A stretch of DNA of 64,000 nt from Mycolicibacterium gilvum (GTDB taxonomy: Bacteria > Actinomycetota > Actinomycetes > Mycobacteriales > Mycobacteriaceae): assembly GCF_900454025.1 (NCBI RefSeq), contig NZ_UGQM01000001.1:2790001-2854000 (forward strand). Direction: 5' to 3'. The first letter of the stretch is position 1. The number at the start of each line of letters is the position of its first letter. Both the position numbers and the translations under genes were made by a program. The notes under the pieces were generated by a model that saw nothing but the letters and a program-made list of their open reading frames with translations, ran no database searches and was not told where the DNA came from. Below, in pieces: positions 26,265 to 35,933 of this stretch.

Positions 26265-26762
26265 CTAGGGAGTGGGCGTGACGGTGATGCTGAACTCGTT
26301 TTCGACCCGCTGGGTGAACTCGTTGGCGCACTGTTCGACCGCCGCCTGATCGGATCCGGCGCGGTTGAGGCAGTCGATGTAGTCGTTGCCGCCGACATCC
26401 TGGAACAGCTGCCAGCCGAAGATCGCCGTGATGATGATCGCGGCGATCGCGACGACGATGCTCAATGCGCCGAGCACGATGCCGGCCAGCGCGACCCCGC
26501 CGTTGTTGGCCTCGCCGCGCTTGACCCGGCCGCGGCCCAGGAAGCCGAGGACGACGGCGACGACGCCGAGGATCACGCCGCCGTAGAGGGTGAACATCGA
26601 GATGATCGCGACGACCAGGGATGCGGTCCCGAGTCCGTTCTTCGGGGCCACCGGATACGGCTGGGGCGAATACGGGCCGGGGTAGCCGCCGTAGGGCTGC
26701 GGGGGGTAGCCGCCCGGGTAGGTGCCGGGGGGTGGAGGCGGTGGCAGCGGCGGTTCGCTCAT
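26265..26762 (-). CDS. Proline-rich DUF4190 membrane protein
   Basis: A 165-aa protein. About 40 N-terminal Pro/Gly/Tyr residues are followed by a DUF4190 domain with two hydrophobic segments around GRGRVKRGEANNGGVALAG, then a third segment and an extracellular-looking tail with two cysteines. The frame is open upstream to 27203, but that part is a cydC shadow. ATG 26762 overlaps the cydC TGA (ATGA), so it is the last gene of the cyd operon. Function unknown. Its stop lies 4 bp from the convergent tesB stop. Confidence 0.88.
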   Translation of the reverse strand: MSEPPLPPPPPPGTYPGGYPPQPYGGYPGPYSPQPYPVAPKNGLGTASLVVAIISMFTLYGGVILGVVAVVLGFLGRGRVKRGEANNGGVALAGIVLGALSIVVAIAAIIITAIFGWQLFQDVGGNDYIDCLNRAGSDQAAVEQCANEFTQRVENEFSITVTPTP

Positions 26763-28249
26763 GTGGGGGAGATTACCTTCACATCGAGGGGTTCCGGCAG
26801 GTGATGAGTGGCGACGACGACAGTTCTCTCCGGACCGAACAACGCTCCCGGCGTGAGGAGTCCGGTCAGGATGGCATCGGCATCCGACGCGTCGAGATGT
26901 TCGGTCGGCTCGTCGAGAAGCACCGTCTGCGCGTTCGACACCAGCGCGCGGGCCAGAAGCAGTCGGCGTCGCTGACCGGCCGAGACCGCCGCGGCGCCGC
27001 CGACCAGCACCGTCGACAGGCCGTCGGACAGTCCGGCGAGCCATCGGCCGAGACCGCAGCGGCGCAGTGCGTCGAGGAGTTCGTCGTCGGTGGCGTCCCC
27101 GCGCGCGACGAGCAGGTTGTCGCGGACCGTGGTCGAGAACAGATGGGCGTCCTCGGCGAAGAACATTCCGGGGGTCTGCATGAGCAGCGTGGTCTTGCCG
27201 CAACCGCTGGGTCCGACGACCGCGACGCGGTCCCCGGGTTCGAGCACCGGCGGGGTCACGACCGGACGGCGGTCGTCGGCTTCGTCGTTCCCGGGGTCGG
27301 TGAGGGAGAGTAGCCGCTGCGCGGCGATGCGCCCGCGGGTCAGCGCGACCGCGGCACCGGGTAGCGCGGCGGTGCCCTCGAATGCCGCCAGTGGCACCAG
27401 CATCAGGATCGCGACGGTCGTGGGGGCGACGGTGGAGGCCAGCGCGATACCGGCGAGCACGGCGCCCACCACGCTCACGCCGAGCGCCGCGGTCGGAACC
27501 GCGGCCGCCACGGCGGCCGGTGCGGCGGCACGGTCGAGTGCGTGCCCCCAGCGGCGTTGCTCGGCGCCCGCGGTCGCGAGCACCTGGTCGAGACGTCCGC
27601 TGACGCGGAGCTCGGGGGCGTGCTCAAGTGCCAGCATCACCGCGGTATCGCGGTGCGCATGATGTTCGGCGGCAACGGTTTCGGTCGCGGTGACGGCCCG
27701 TGCGGCGAGAACCGGAGCGACGACGCCGGCGACCGCCATGCTCAGTGCGAGCACGACGGCAGCGGCCGGGGAGATCACCGCGATCGTGGTGACGGCGGCG
27801 ATCGCGAGGACAGCCGCGACGCCGATGGGCACCACCGCACGGACGATGACGTCGGCCAGGTCGTCGACCCCCTGCCCGACGCGGGACACCAGATCGCCGC
27901 TACTGCGCCGCATCACCGCATCCGGCGGGCCACCGGCCAGCCTGGTGAAGATCTGCTCTCGGGCGGTGCCCGCCGCGCGCAGGGCCGTGTCGTGCGACGC
28001 CAGGCGTTCGCAGTATCCGAGAAGGCCCCGGGAGATGCCGAGGGCACGCACGGTCACCGCGGCGACGGTCAGATGCAGCACCGGCGGCATCTGCCAGGCG
28101 CGGGTGATCAGCCACGCCGACACCGCGGTCAGCGCGAGGGCACTGCCGAGCGACAGTGCCCCGAGCAGCACGGCGAGCGCGACGCGGGGCAGTCGGGGCC
28201 GCAGCAGCGGCCAAGCCGCCAGCAGGGGTTCACGACCGGACACGGGCAC
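26759..28249 (-). CDS. cydC: Thiol reductant ABC exporter subunit CydC
   Basis: One half of the CydDC exporter needed for cytochrome bd assembly. The N-terminal transmembrane domain spans about residues 1-315. The ATPase domain is intact at Walker A GPSGCGKTT, Walker B TVLLDEPTEHLD and the switch His in ATHHLPEP. It has only 13 residues between GKTTLL and DAHLF where CydC of E. coli has about 35, and almost no A-loop region. The signature is VSAGQ. At 496 aa it is shorter than usual (about 550-575). GTG 28249 overlaps the cydD end by 20 bp. Confidence 0.92.
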   Translation of the reverse strand: MPVSGREPLLAAWPLLRPRLPRVALAVLLGALSLGSALALTAVSAWLITRAWQMPPVLHLTVAAVTVRALGISRGLLGYCERLASHDTALRAAGTAREQIFTRLAGGPPDAVMRRSSGDLVSRVGQGVDDLADVIVRAVVPIGVAAVLAIAAVTTIAVISPAAAVVLALSMAVAGVVAPVLAARAVTATETVAAEHHAHRDTAVMLALEHAPELRVSGRLDQVLATAGAEQRRWGHALDRAAAPAAVAAAVPTAALGVSVVGAVLAGIALASTVAPTTVAILMLVPLAAFEGTAALPGAAVALTRGRIAAQRLLSLTDPGNDEADDRRPVVTPPVLEPGDRVAVVGPSGCGKTTLLMQTPGMFFAEDAHLFSTTVRDNLLVARGDATDDELLDALRRCGLGRWLAGLSDGLSTVLVGGAAAVSAGQRRRLLLARALVSNAQTVLLDEPTEHLDASDADAILTGLLTPGALFGPERTVVVATHHLPEPLDVKVISPT

Positions 28250-29849
28250 CGCCCATGTCGACGACCACGTCGCCGATCGCCAGCACGGGGTCGCGGTGGC
28301 CGACCACGATCACGGTCGCACCGTCGGCCGCACGGCGGGCGATCGCGGCGAGCACCCGAGCTTCGGTGGGTCCGTCGAGGTGCGCGGTGGGTTCGTCGAA
28401 CAGCAACACCGCAGCGGGGGAGCCGAGCACCCGGGCCAGACCGAGGCGCTGTCGCTGGCCCAGGGACAGACCGACGCCGCCGCGACCGATCACGGTGTCC
28501 GCGCCGTCGGGCAGCGTGGCGAGGACTTCATCGAAACAGGCTGCCCGGCATGCTGATTCGAGGTCCGGAAGAGGACCGAAGAGTTCGAGGTTGTCGCGCA
28601 CCGTACCCGGGATCAGCACCGGGCGCTGGGCGAGCCACGCCACCCGGGTCCACCACTGCCGCAGATCCAGCTCGGCGACCTCGACACCGTCGACCCTGAT
28701 TCGGCCGGCGGGTGGCGGTCCGAGTCCGAGGATCGCCTGCAGCAGTGTCGACTTGCCGGCGCCGTTGGGGCCGGTGAGCACAGTGACGCGACCGGGTTCG
28801 GCAGTGAGCGCCGGATCGTCGACCTCCACGGTCACCGGGTGATCCGGGATGGCGTGGGTCCCCGCGGGAGACGCCGGGGCGTCGTCGAGGAAGCGGAAGG
28901 CCGCCTCCACCGCGGTCTTGCCGTCCTGGGCCGAGTGGAATGCGGCCCCGACGCGGCGCAGCGGCCAGAAGGCTTCGGGGGCGAGCAGCAACGCGGTCAG
29001 GCCCGCCGTCAGTGTCATGTCACCGAAGACCAGCCGCATCCCGACGCCGACCGCGACCAGGGCCACCCCGAGGGTCGCGAGGAGCTCGAGCACCAGCGCG
29101 GACAGGAAAGCTATCCGCATGGTGGCCATCGCCGAACGGCGATGCGCAGCACTGAGTTCGGCGATGCGGGTGGCCGCGCCGCGGGTACGGTCCAGTGCCC
29201 GCAGGGTCGGCAGGCCTGCCACCAGATCGAGCAGCCGCGACTGCAGCGTCGTCATCGCCGACAGCGCCGCCTCGGACCGGTCGGCGGTGGCCATCCCGAT
29301 CAGGATCATGAAGATCGGGATCAGCGGTAGGGCGATCGCGACGATGACCGCCGAACGCCAGTCGTACCAGGCGATCACGGCCGCGGTGGTCGGCGTCAGC
29401 AACACCGCCAGCAGCAGCGACGGCAGATACGCGGTGAAGTACACCCGCAGACCGTCCAGGCCGCGGGTGATCACCACCGCGGCCTCGTCCCGGCGGGTGG
29501 CGAGTTCGCGGGGTGGGAGGGACGTCGCGGCGCGCAGCACCTGGTCCGTCAGATCGGCGATGACCGCGCTGGCGCCGTGCTGCGCGACGCGGCCCTGCTG
29601 CCAGTGCGCGAGCACGCGAACGGTCCACATCGACACCAGGATCGCCAGGGGGGCGGCCAACGCCTCGACGCTGCGGGACACGGGGTCGGTCACCACCCGC
29701 GCGACGAGGGACGCGAGCACCACCGCGGACGCGATCGTGCACGCCGCGATCAGCACCCCGTACGCCGTGGTGGCGGCCAGGAATCGGCGCATCGCCGCGG
29801 ACGCCTGCCACAGCCGCGGGTCGATCGGAGCGCGAGTGGCGTCCGTCAG
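28230..29849 (-). CDS. cydD: Thiol reductant ABC exporter subunit CydD
   Basis: The other half of CydDC: a six-helix transmembrane domain followed by a canonical ATPase with Walker A GPNGAGKS, Q-loop AWLAQRP, signature LSLGQRQR, Walker B VLLFDEPTAHLD and switch VVGHRD. The start is uncertain. The conserved actinobacterial N-terminus (PIDPRLW) lies upstream of the first ATG (29792, 520 aa), and no ATG, GTG or TTG lies between it and the cydB stop. A CTG at 29849 would form a CTGA overlap with the cydB TGA and give 539 aa; this is shown here. The open frame to 30029 is a cydB shadow. Confidence 0.9.
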   Translation of the reverse strand: MTDATRAPIDPRLWQASAAMRRFLAATTAYGVLIAACTIASAVVLASLVARVVTDPVSRSVEALAAPLAILVSMWTVRVLAHWQQGRVAQHGASAVIADLTDQVLRAATSLPPRELATRRDEAAVVITRGLDGLRVYFTAYLPSLLLAVLLTPTTAAVIAWYDWRSAVIVAIALPLIPIFMILIGMATADRSEAALSAMTTLQSRLLDLVAGLPTLRALDRTRGAATRIAELSAAHRRSAMATMRIAFLSALVLELLATLGVALVAVGVGMRLVFGDMTLTAGLTALLLAPEAFWPLRRVGAAFHSAQDGKTAVEAAFRFLDDAPASPAGTHAIPDHPVTVEVDDPALTAEPGRVTVLTGPNGAGKSTLLQAILGLGPPPAGRIRVDGVEVAELDLRQWWTRVAWLAQRPVLIPGTVRDNLELFGPLPDLESACRAACFDEVLATLPDGADTVIGRGGVGLSLGQRQRLGLARVLGSPAAVLLFDEPTAHLDGPTEARVLAAIARRAADGATVIVVGHRDPVLAIGDVVVDMGGARVRS

Positions 29850-30886
29850 GACACCCGCCTGGTCAAGCCGATCGATTCCGGAATCGACTCCGCGGTCACC
29901 CGTTTGCGGAACACCCAGTACGACCACGCCTGGTAGCCGAGCACGAGCGGCAGCAGCGCCAGCGACGCCCAGGTCATGATGCGCAGGGTGTAGGGCGTCG
30001 ACGAACCGTTGTAGATCGTCACGCTCCACTCCGGATTCAGCGTCGAGGGCAGCAGGTTCGGATACATCGAACCGAAGATCAACACGGCGACCGCGGCGAT
30101 GACGACCACCATCGACACGAAGGCGATGCCCTCACGCGTCTGGCCCCACATCAGCGCGACCGCGGCGAGCAGCGCGACGACCGCGGCGGCCAACGCGATC
30201 CACGTCCACGGACGGCCGTAGGCGAGCTGCGTCCACAGGCCGAACCCGCCGGCGAGCACGATCACCGGAACCGACAGCGCCTTTCCGACCCGGAAGGCGT
30301 CCTCACGCAACACACCGGACGTCTTGAGCGCGAGATACACCGAGCCGTAGAACAGGAACAGCGAGCCCGTCGCCAGCCCGCCCAGGAGCGTGTACGGGCT
30401 CAGCACGTCGCCGAACGCGATGTCGGTGCGGCCCTCGGCGTCGATCGGCAAGCCGCGCAACAGGATCGCGAACGCCACACCCCACAGCACCGCGGGCAGC
30501 CACGATCCCGCGGCGATGCCGTAGTCGGCCCATCGGCGCCACTGCGGATCGTTGATCTTGCCTCGCCATTCGATGCCGACGATGCGCAGGATCATGCCGA
30601 ACAGGATGGCCAGCAGCGGCAGGTACAGCGCCGAGAACAGGGTGGCGTACCAGACAGGAAACGCGGCGAACATCGCCGCCCCGGCGGTGATCAGCCACAC
30701 CTCGTTGGCGTCCCACACGGGACCGATCGTGTTGAGCACCGCACGTCGCCGGTTGTCTGGGTCGCCCGGTCCGAGCGTGCCCATCGGCGCCATCAGCATC
30801 CCGACGCCGAAGTCGAATCCCTCGAGGACGAGGAAGCCGAGGAACAACACGGCGATCAGGAGAAACCACACTTCCTGCAGTCCCAT
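29846..30886 (-). CDS. cydB: Cytochrome bd ubiquinol/menaquinol oxidase subunit II
   Basis: CydB (346 aa), an integral membrane subunit of the high-affinity terminal oxidase. The N-terminus VWFLLIAVLFLGFLVLEGFDFG is the family hallmark, followed by GPVWDANEVWLI. About eight or nine hydrophobic helices are visible. ATG 30886 lies 9 bp after the cydA stop with an AGGAG-like RBS within cydA's end, so the two are coupled. Confidence 0.96.
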   Translation of the reverse strand: MGLQEVWFLLIAVLFLGFLVLEGFDFGVGMLMAPMGTLGPGDPDNRRRAVLNTIGPVWDANEVWLITAGAAMFAAFPVWYATLFSALYLPLLAILFGMILRIVGIEWRGKINDPQWRRWADYGIAAGSWLPAVLWGVAFAILLRGLPIDAEGRTDIAFGDVLSPYTLLGGLATGSLFLFYGSVYLALKTSGVLREDAFRVGKALSVPVIVLAGGFGLWTQLAYGRPWTWIALAAAVVALLAAVALMWGQTREGIAFVSMVVVIAAVAVLIFGSMYPNLLPSTLNPEWSVTIYNGSSTPYTLRIMTWASLALLPLVLGYQAWSYWVFRKRVTAESIPESIGLTRRVS

Positions 30887-30895
30887 GACCCTCTC

Positions 30896-32386
30896 CTAGT
30901 ACGCGAACGACAGCGGTGCGACGTCGTCCTTGTCGGGCGGGCTCGGCGGCGCGGGTTCGGAATCGTGCTCCAGCGGACCCTCCACGACATAGCGCCGCAT
31001 CAGGTAGAACCAGGCCACCGCGAGCGCCCCGTAGAGCAGCGTGAAGACCGTCAGCGACACCCACACCGTGCCCGCGGCGTGGTTGGACACCCCTTCCTGC
31101 ACCGTCATCCGCACCAGCGGGTCCCCGGTCGGATTCGGCACCACGACCCAGGGCTGTCGGCCCATCTCGGTGAACACCCAGCCCGCGGAGTTCGCCAGGA
31201 ACGGCGTCGGGATCGTCAGGATCCCGAACCGCCCGTACCACCGCTGATCGGGGATGCGTCCGCGCCGGGTGAGCCACAAAGTCACCAGTGCGAACGCGAC
31301 AGGGACGAGCAGAAGGCCGATCATCGCGCGGAACGACCAGTAGGTGACGAACAGATTCGGGCGGTAGTCGCCCGGTCCGAACTTCTCCTGGTACTGCTCC
31401 TGCAGATCCTGTACGCCTTCCAGCGTCACGCCCGAGAACTTGCTCTCGGCCAGGAACGGCAGCACATAGGGCACCTCGATCAGGTGCGTGACGCTGTCGC
31501 AGTTGTTGTGCGTGCCGACGGTCAGGATCGAGAAATCCGGGTCGGTTTCGGTGTGGCACAACGATTCCGCGGACGCCATCTTCATCGGCTGCTGGACGAA
31601 CATCAACTTGCCCTGGATGTCGCCGGTGAAGAACAGCCCGCCGGCGGCCACCAGCGCGACGAAGCTGCCCAGGATCGCGGCGGGCCGGAACATCGAGTGG
31701 GCCACAAGAGATGAGGTGGGCGCGACATCCGGATCGGCCATGTCGCGGTCGCGCCGGCGCTCACGCACCATCAGCCACGCGGACACCCCCGCGACGAACG
31801 CGCCGGCGGTGAGCAGCGCGCCGGCGATGGCGTGCAGCGACGCCCAGATCGCGGTGTTGTTGGTCAGCAGCGCGCCGAAGTCGACGAGTTCGGCGCGACC
31901 GGACTCGGGGTTGTATCGGGCGCCCACCGGATGCTGCATGAACGAGTTGGCCGCGATGATGAAGTAGGCCGACGCGTTCACCCCGAACGCGACGATCCAG
32001 ATGCAGGCCAGGTGGACGGCGCGGGGCAGTCGGCTCCAGCCGAAGATCCACAGCCCGATGAATGTGGATTCGAAGAAGAAGGCGATCAGCCCTTCGAACG
32101 CCAGTGGAGCGCCGAAGATGTCGCCGACGAACTTGGAGTACTCGCTCCAGTTCATGCCGAACTGGAACTCCTGCACGATTCCGGTGGCCACCCCGATCGC
32201 GAAGTTGATCAGGAAGAGCTTGCCGAAGAACTTCGTGAGGCGGTACCAGGCGGTGTTGCCGGTGAAGTGCCAGATCGTCTGCATCACGGCGATCAGCGGC
32301 GCGAGGCCGATGGTCAGCGGGACGAAGATGAAGTGGTAGACGGTCGTGATGCCGAACTGCCACCGCGACACATCGAGCGCGTCCAT
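30896..32386 (-). CDS. cydA: Cytochrome bd oxidase subunit I
   Basis: CydA (496 aa) carries hemes b558, b595 and d and the quinol site. His18 in TTVYHFIFVP is the conserved axial ligand. FQFGMNWSEYSKFVGDIFGAPLA-type helices and the GRQPWVV motif near residue 390 are present. Length agrees with other mycobacterial CydA. It heads the cydA-cydB-cydD-cydC run. A DosR-like sequence lies about 80 bp upstream of its ATG. Confidence 0.96.
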   Translation of the reverse strand: MDALDVSRWQFGITTVYHFIFVPLTIGLAPLIAVMQTIWHFTGNTAWYRLTKFFGKLFLINFAIGVATGIVQEFQFGMNWSEYSKFVGDIFGAPLAFEGLIAFFFESTFIGLWIFGWSRLPRAVHLACIWIVAFGVNASAYFIIAANSFMQHPVGARYNPESGRAELVDFGALLTNNTAIWASLHAIAGALLTAGAFVAGVSAWLMVRERRRDRDMADPDVAPTSSLVAHSMFRPAAILGSFVALVAAGGLFFTGDIQGKLMFVQQPMKMASAESLCHTETDPDFSILTVGTHNNCDSVTHLIEVPYVLPFLAESKFSGVTLEGVQDLQEQYQEKFGPGDYRPNLFVTYWSFRAMIGLLLVPVAFALVTLWLTRRGRIPDQRWYGRFGILTIPTPFLANSAGWVFTEMGRQPWVVVPNPTGDPLVRMTVQEGVSNHAAGTVWVSLTVFTLLYGALAVAWFYLMRRYVVEGPLEHDSEPAPPSPPDKDDVAPLSFAY

Positions 32387-32463
32387 ACCCGACTCCCAGC
32401 TCCGGCGGAGCGACCTGCTCCGTCTACGACGAAGTGTAGTAGCTCCTCAGGCCCGTGGCGCCA

Positions 32464-32477
32464 GGGACTTTTGGCCT
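32464..32477. promoter_or_regulatory. DosR/DevR-like box upstream of cydA
   Basis: GGGACTTTTGGCCT resembles the mycobacterial dormancy box (GGGACTTTNGNCCC core). It lies 78 bases upstream of the cydA ATG (minus strand), in the only gap of the region, and touches the stop of the HdeD-like gene. Hypoxic control of cydA would make sense, but binding is inferred. Confidence 0.45.
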
Positions 32478-33070
32478 CATTGGGGCGCCGGCGCCTGTGA
32501 TTCCTGCCTCAGCGCAGCGAGATCCCGGCTCGCCGACCGGATTCCGAACGCCGAGATGACCTCGAACACACCGAGAACCACCAGCCAGATCCCGACCACC
32601 ATCGTCAGGGTCTCGATCGAGTCGAACGGTGCGGCCAGCATGATCACGCCCGCGATCAAGCTGATGACGCCGATGAAGATCTCCCAACCCCGGCCGGGCA
32701 GGTGCGGGTCGCTGATCGCCGACACCGCGGTGGCCACACCGCGGAAGATGAAACCGATGCCGATCCAAATGGCCAGCAGAAGAACGGCATTGCCGAAGTT
32801 GCGGATGCACATCACCGCCAGGATGAGCGCGGCCGCACCGCTGAGGAAGAGCAGTACCCGACCGCTTGCCGAGACGTGCAGAGCAAACGCGAAGACCACC
32901 TGGGTGATGCCCGTGACCAACAGATACGCGGCGAAGAACACCGCGGCGACGAACACGCTGATCGCGGGCCAGAACCACACCAGCGCGCCGAGGATGATCG
33001 CAAGGATTCCCGACAGCAGCGCCGTCTTCCACAGATGCTGCAACATGCTTGGGGGAGCGGCAGTTTCCAT
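32477..33070 (-). CDS. HdeD family membrane protein (DUF308)
   Basis: A 197-aa protein made of six closely spaced hydrophobic helices in the HdeD/DUF308 pattern, with short loops such as SASGR and DPHLPGRG. The C-terminal tail is charged (SASRDLAALRQ). It is the counterpart of Rv1624c, which also precedes cydA. ATG 33070 is chosen over GTG 33097 because conservation begins at PPSMLQHLWK. HdeD in enterobacteria is linked to acid resistance; that role is not shown here. Confidence 0.9.
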   Translation of the reverse strand: METAAPPSMLQHLWKTALLSGILAIILGALVWFWPAISVFVAAVFFAAYLLVTGITQVVFAFALHVSASGRVLLFLSGAAALILAVMCIRNFGNAVLLLAIWIGIGFIFRGVATAVSAISDPHLPGRGWEIFIGVISLIAGVIMLAAPFDSIETLTMVVGIWLVVLGVFEVISAFGIRSASRDLAALRQESQAPAPQ

Positions 33071-33077
33071 GCGCGCA

Positions 33078-33088
33078 GTGTGACACAC
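33078..33088. promoter_or_regulatory. Palindrome before HdeD-like gene
   Basis: GTGTGACACAC is a perfect 5-1-5 palindrome 7 bases upstream of the HdeD-like ATG (minus strand). It may be an operator or chance. It does not fit the full CRP consensus. Confidence 0.25.
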
Positions 33089-33142
33089 CGGCGACACGGG
33101 CTGTCCGATTTCGCAGTACGGCTGTGATGTCTCAATCGTGTC

Positions 33143-33158
33143 GTTAATGTCTCGTTAC
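33143..33158 (+). promoter_or_regulatory. GlnR-like box upstream of amino-acid transporter
   Basis: GTTAA-TGTCTC-GTTAC matches the actinobacterial GlnR pattern (GTNAC-N6-GTNAC) except for one base in the first half-site. It lies 112 bases before the binding-protein start, in the 172-bp divergent gap with the HdeD-like gene, which holds no gene. Nitrogen control is an inference. Confidence 0.35.
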
Positions 33159-33269
33159 CGGCGCTGCGCGCCGAATCATCGGTCGTTAACGTTCTCGCCT
33201 GGGAGAGACCCGGTGAGGGGACTCAGGCGGAGACGCGGACGACCCGAGGAAGAAAGTTGAGGCAAGCCA

Positions 33270-34190
33270 GTGTTGGGTGGAATCCAAGGCCGCCAGACCA
33301 GGTTGTGGCGTGTGGTCGCGGTGTTCGCCGCGACGGGCGCGATGGCGCTGTCCGGTTGTTCGAGCAGTTCGGAATCGCCGAGCGACGAGGGATCCCCGAC
33401 CGCGGTCGCACCTGCGGAGAAGGTCGACGCGATCGCTAACACCGTGCCGGAGTCGATCAAATCGACCGGCACGCTCGTCGTCGGCGTCAACGTCCCGTAC
33501 GCGCCGAACGAGTTCAAGGACCCCGAGGGCAAGCTCGTCGGCTTCGACGTCGACCTGATGAACGCCATCGCCGGCACCCTCGGGCTGACCCCCGAATACA
33601 AGGAAGCCGACTTCGCGAAGATCATCCCGTCGATCCAGGGCGGAACGTTCGACGTCGGCATGTCGTCGTTCACCGACAGCAAGGAACGCGAGGAGCAGGT
33701 CGACTTCGTCACCTACTTCTCCGCCGGCACCGCCTGGGCCCAGCCCGCCGGCGGTGACATCAACCCCGAGGACGCGTGCGGCAAGAAGGTCGCCGTCCAG
33801 GCGACCACGGTCCAGGAGACCGACGAGTTGCCCGCCCGCAGCAAGAAGTGCGTCGACGAAGGCAAGCCGGCGATCGAGATCATCCCGTTCGACTCACAGG
33901 ACGCCGCCACCAACGCCGTCGTGCTGGGTCAGGCCGATGCGATGTCCGCGGACTCACCGGTGACCCTGTACGCGATCAAGCAGACCAACGGCAAGCTCGA
34001 GCAGGCCGGCGAGACGTTCGACTCGGCCCCGTACGGGTGGCCGGTCGAGAAGGGATCGCCGCTGGCGCAGTCGCTGCTGCAGGCGCTGCAGCACCTGATC
34101 GACAACGGCAAATACCAGGAGATCGCCGCCAACTGGGGACTCGAAGAAGGAATGATCGACAAGCCGGTGATCAACGGCGCGATCTCCTAG
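33270..34190 (+). CDS. Polar amino-acid ABC transporter substrate-binding lipoprotein
   Basis: A 306-aa family-3 solute-binding protein. A signal peptide ends in MALSGC, with Cys30 as the lipidation site. The mature domain has the typical [14 protein letters not shown] start, [15 protein letters not shown] and the ligand loop around [17 protein letters not shown]. It probably binds glutamine, glutamate or a similar polar amino acid. GTG 33270 is used. It is followed after 11 bp by the permease and then the ATPase, a complete importer. Confidence 0.93.
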   Translation: MLGGIQGRQTRLWRVVAVFAATGAMALSGCSSSSESPSDEGSPTAVAPAEKVDAIANTVPESIKSTGTLVVGVNVPYAPNEFKDPEGKLVGFDVDLMNAIAGTLGLTPEYKEADFAKIIPSIQGGTFDVGMSSFTDSKEREEQVDFVTYFSAGTAWAQPAGGDINPEDACGKKVAVQATTVQETDELPARSKKCVDEGKPAIEIIPFDSQDAATNAVVLGQADAMSADSPVTLYAIKQTNGKLEQAGETFDSAPYGWPVEKGSPLAQSLLQALQHLIDNGKYQEIAANWGLEEGMIDKPVINGAIS

Positions 34191-34201
34191 GGGATTCCAC
34201 C

Positions 34202-35130
34202 TTGACGAACGAGGCCGGCTCGCCGCCCACCTCCGGCACACCTCAGTCCATCGACGCCGTCCCGCTGCGGCATCCGTGGCGGTGGGTGGCGGCAGCCGTC
34301 ATCATCGTTCTCGTCGGCCTGTTCCTGTGGGGTGCGGCGACCAACGACGCCTACGGGTGGTCGACCTATGCCGAGTATCTGTTCAACGAACGCATCCTGC
34401 TGGGGGTGTTCAACACCATTCAGCTGACCGTCTACTCGATGGTCATCGGCATCGTGCTCGGCGTGATCCTGACCATCATGCGGCTGTCGTCGAACCCGGT
34501 GCTGTCGTCGGTGGCCTGGGTGTTCCTCTGGATCTTCCGGGGCACGCCGGTGTACGTGCAGTTGGCGTTCTGGGGCCTGATGCCCACGATCTACCAGAAC
34601 ATCCAGCTGGGCGTCCCGTTCGGACCGTCGCTGCTGCACTTCGATCTGCAGGACCTGTCGTTCCCGTTCGCGCTCGCGGTGATCGGGCTGGCGCTCAACG
34701 AGGCCGCGTACATGGCCGAGATCGTGCGGGCAGGTATCACGTCGGTCCCCGAGGGCCAGTTGGAGGCGTCGACCGCGCTCGGCATGTCCTGGGGCAGGGC
34801 GATGCGCCGCACCGTGTTGCCGCAGGCCATGAGGGTGATCATCCCGCCGACCGGCAACGAGGTGATCAGCCTGCTCAAGACGACGTCGCTGGTGACCGCG
34901 GTGCCGTACGCGTTCGACCTGTACAGCATCGCGACGCGGGAGATCGCCGCCCGCATCTTCGAACCCGTTCCGTTGCTGCTGGTCGCCGCGACCTGGTACC
35001 TGGTGATCACCAGCATCCTGATGGTCGGCCAGTTTTACCTGGAGCGGTACTTCTCCCGGGGCGTCTCACGTCAGCTGACCTCGAAGCAGCTCGAGGCGTT
35101 GGCGAAGGCGCAGCTAGGCTCGGCGGTGCC

Positions 35131-35134
<4 letters not shown>
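34202..35134 (+). CDS. Amino-acid ABC transporter permease
   Basis: A His/Glu/Gln/Arg/opine-type permease, 310 aa. After a roughly 30-residue soluble N-terminus there is one helix (residues 30-50), then the permease core. The EAA motif is visible as [24 protein letters not shown] (about 195-220). The only in-frame start downstream of the binding-protein stop with sensible spacing is TTG 34202. The longer open frame from 33776 is a shadow. The stop overlaps the ATPase ATG. Confidence 0.92.
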
Positions 35135-35913
<779 letters not shown>

Positions 35914-35933
35914 CCCGCGACCCGGCCACGCCG

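Noticed and set aside
28849..29979. 376-codon plus-strand frame opposite cydD
   Set aside because: Ser/Arg/Thr-rich shadow of cydD/cydB with no motif.
33078..33088. CRP site upstream of the HdeD-like gene
   Set aside because: GTGTGACACAC is palindromic but lacks the TGTGA-N6-TCACA spacing needed for CRP.
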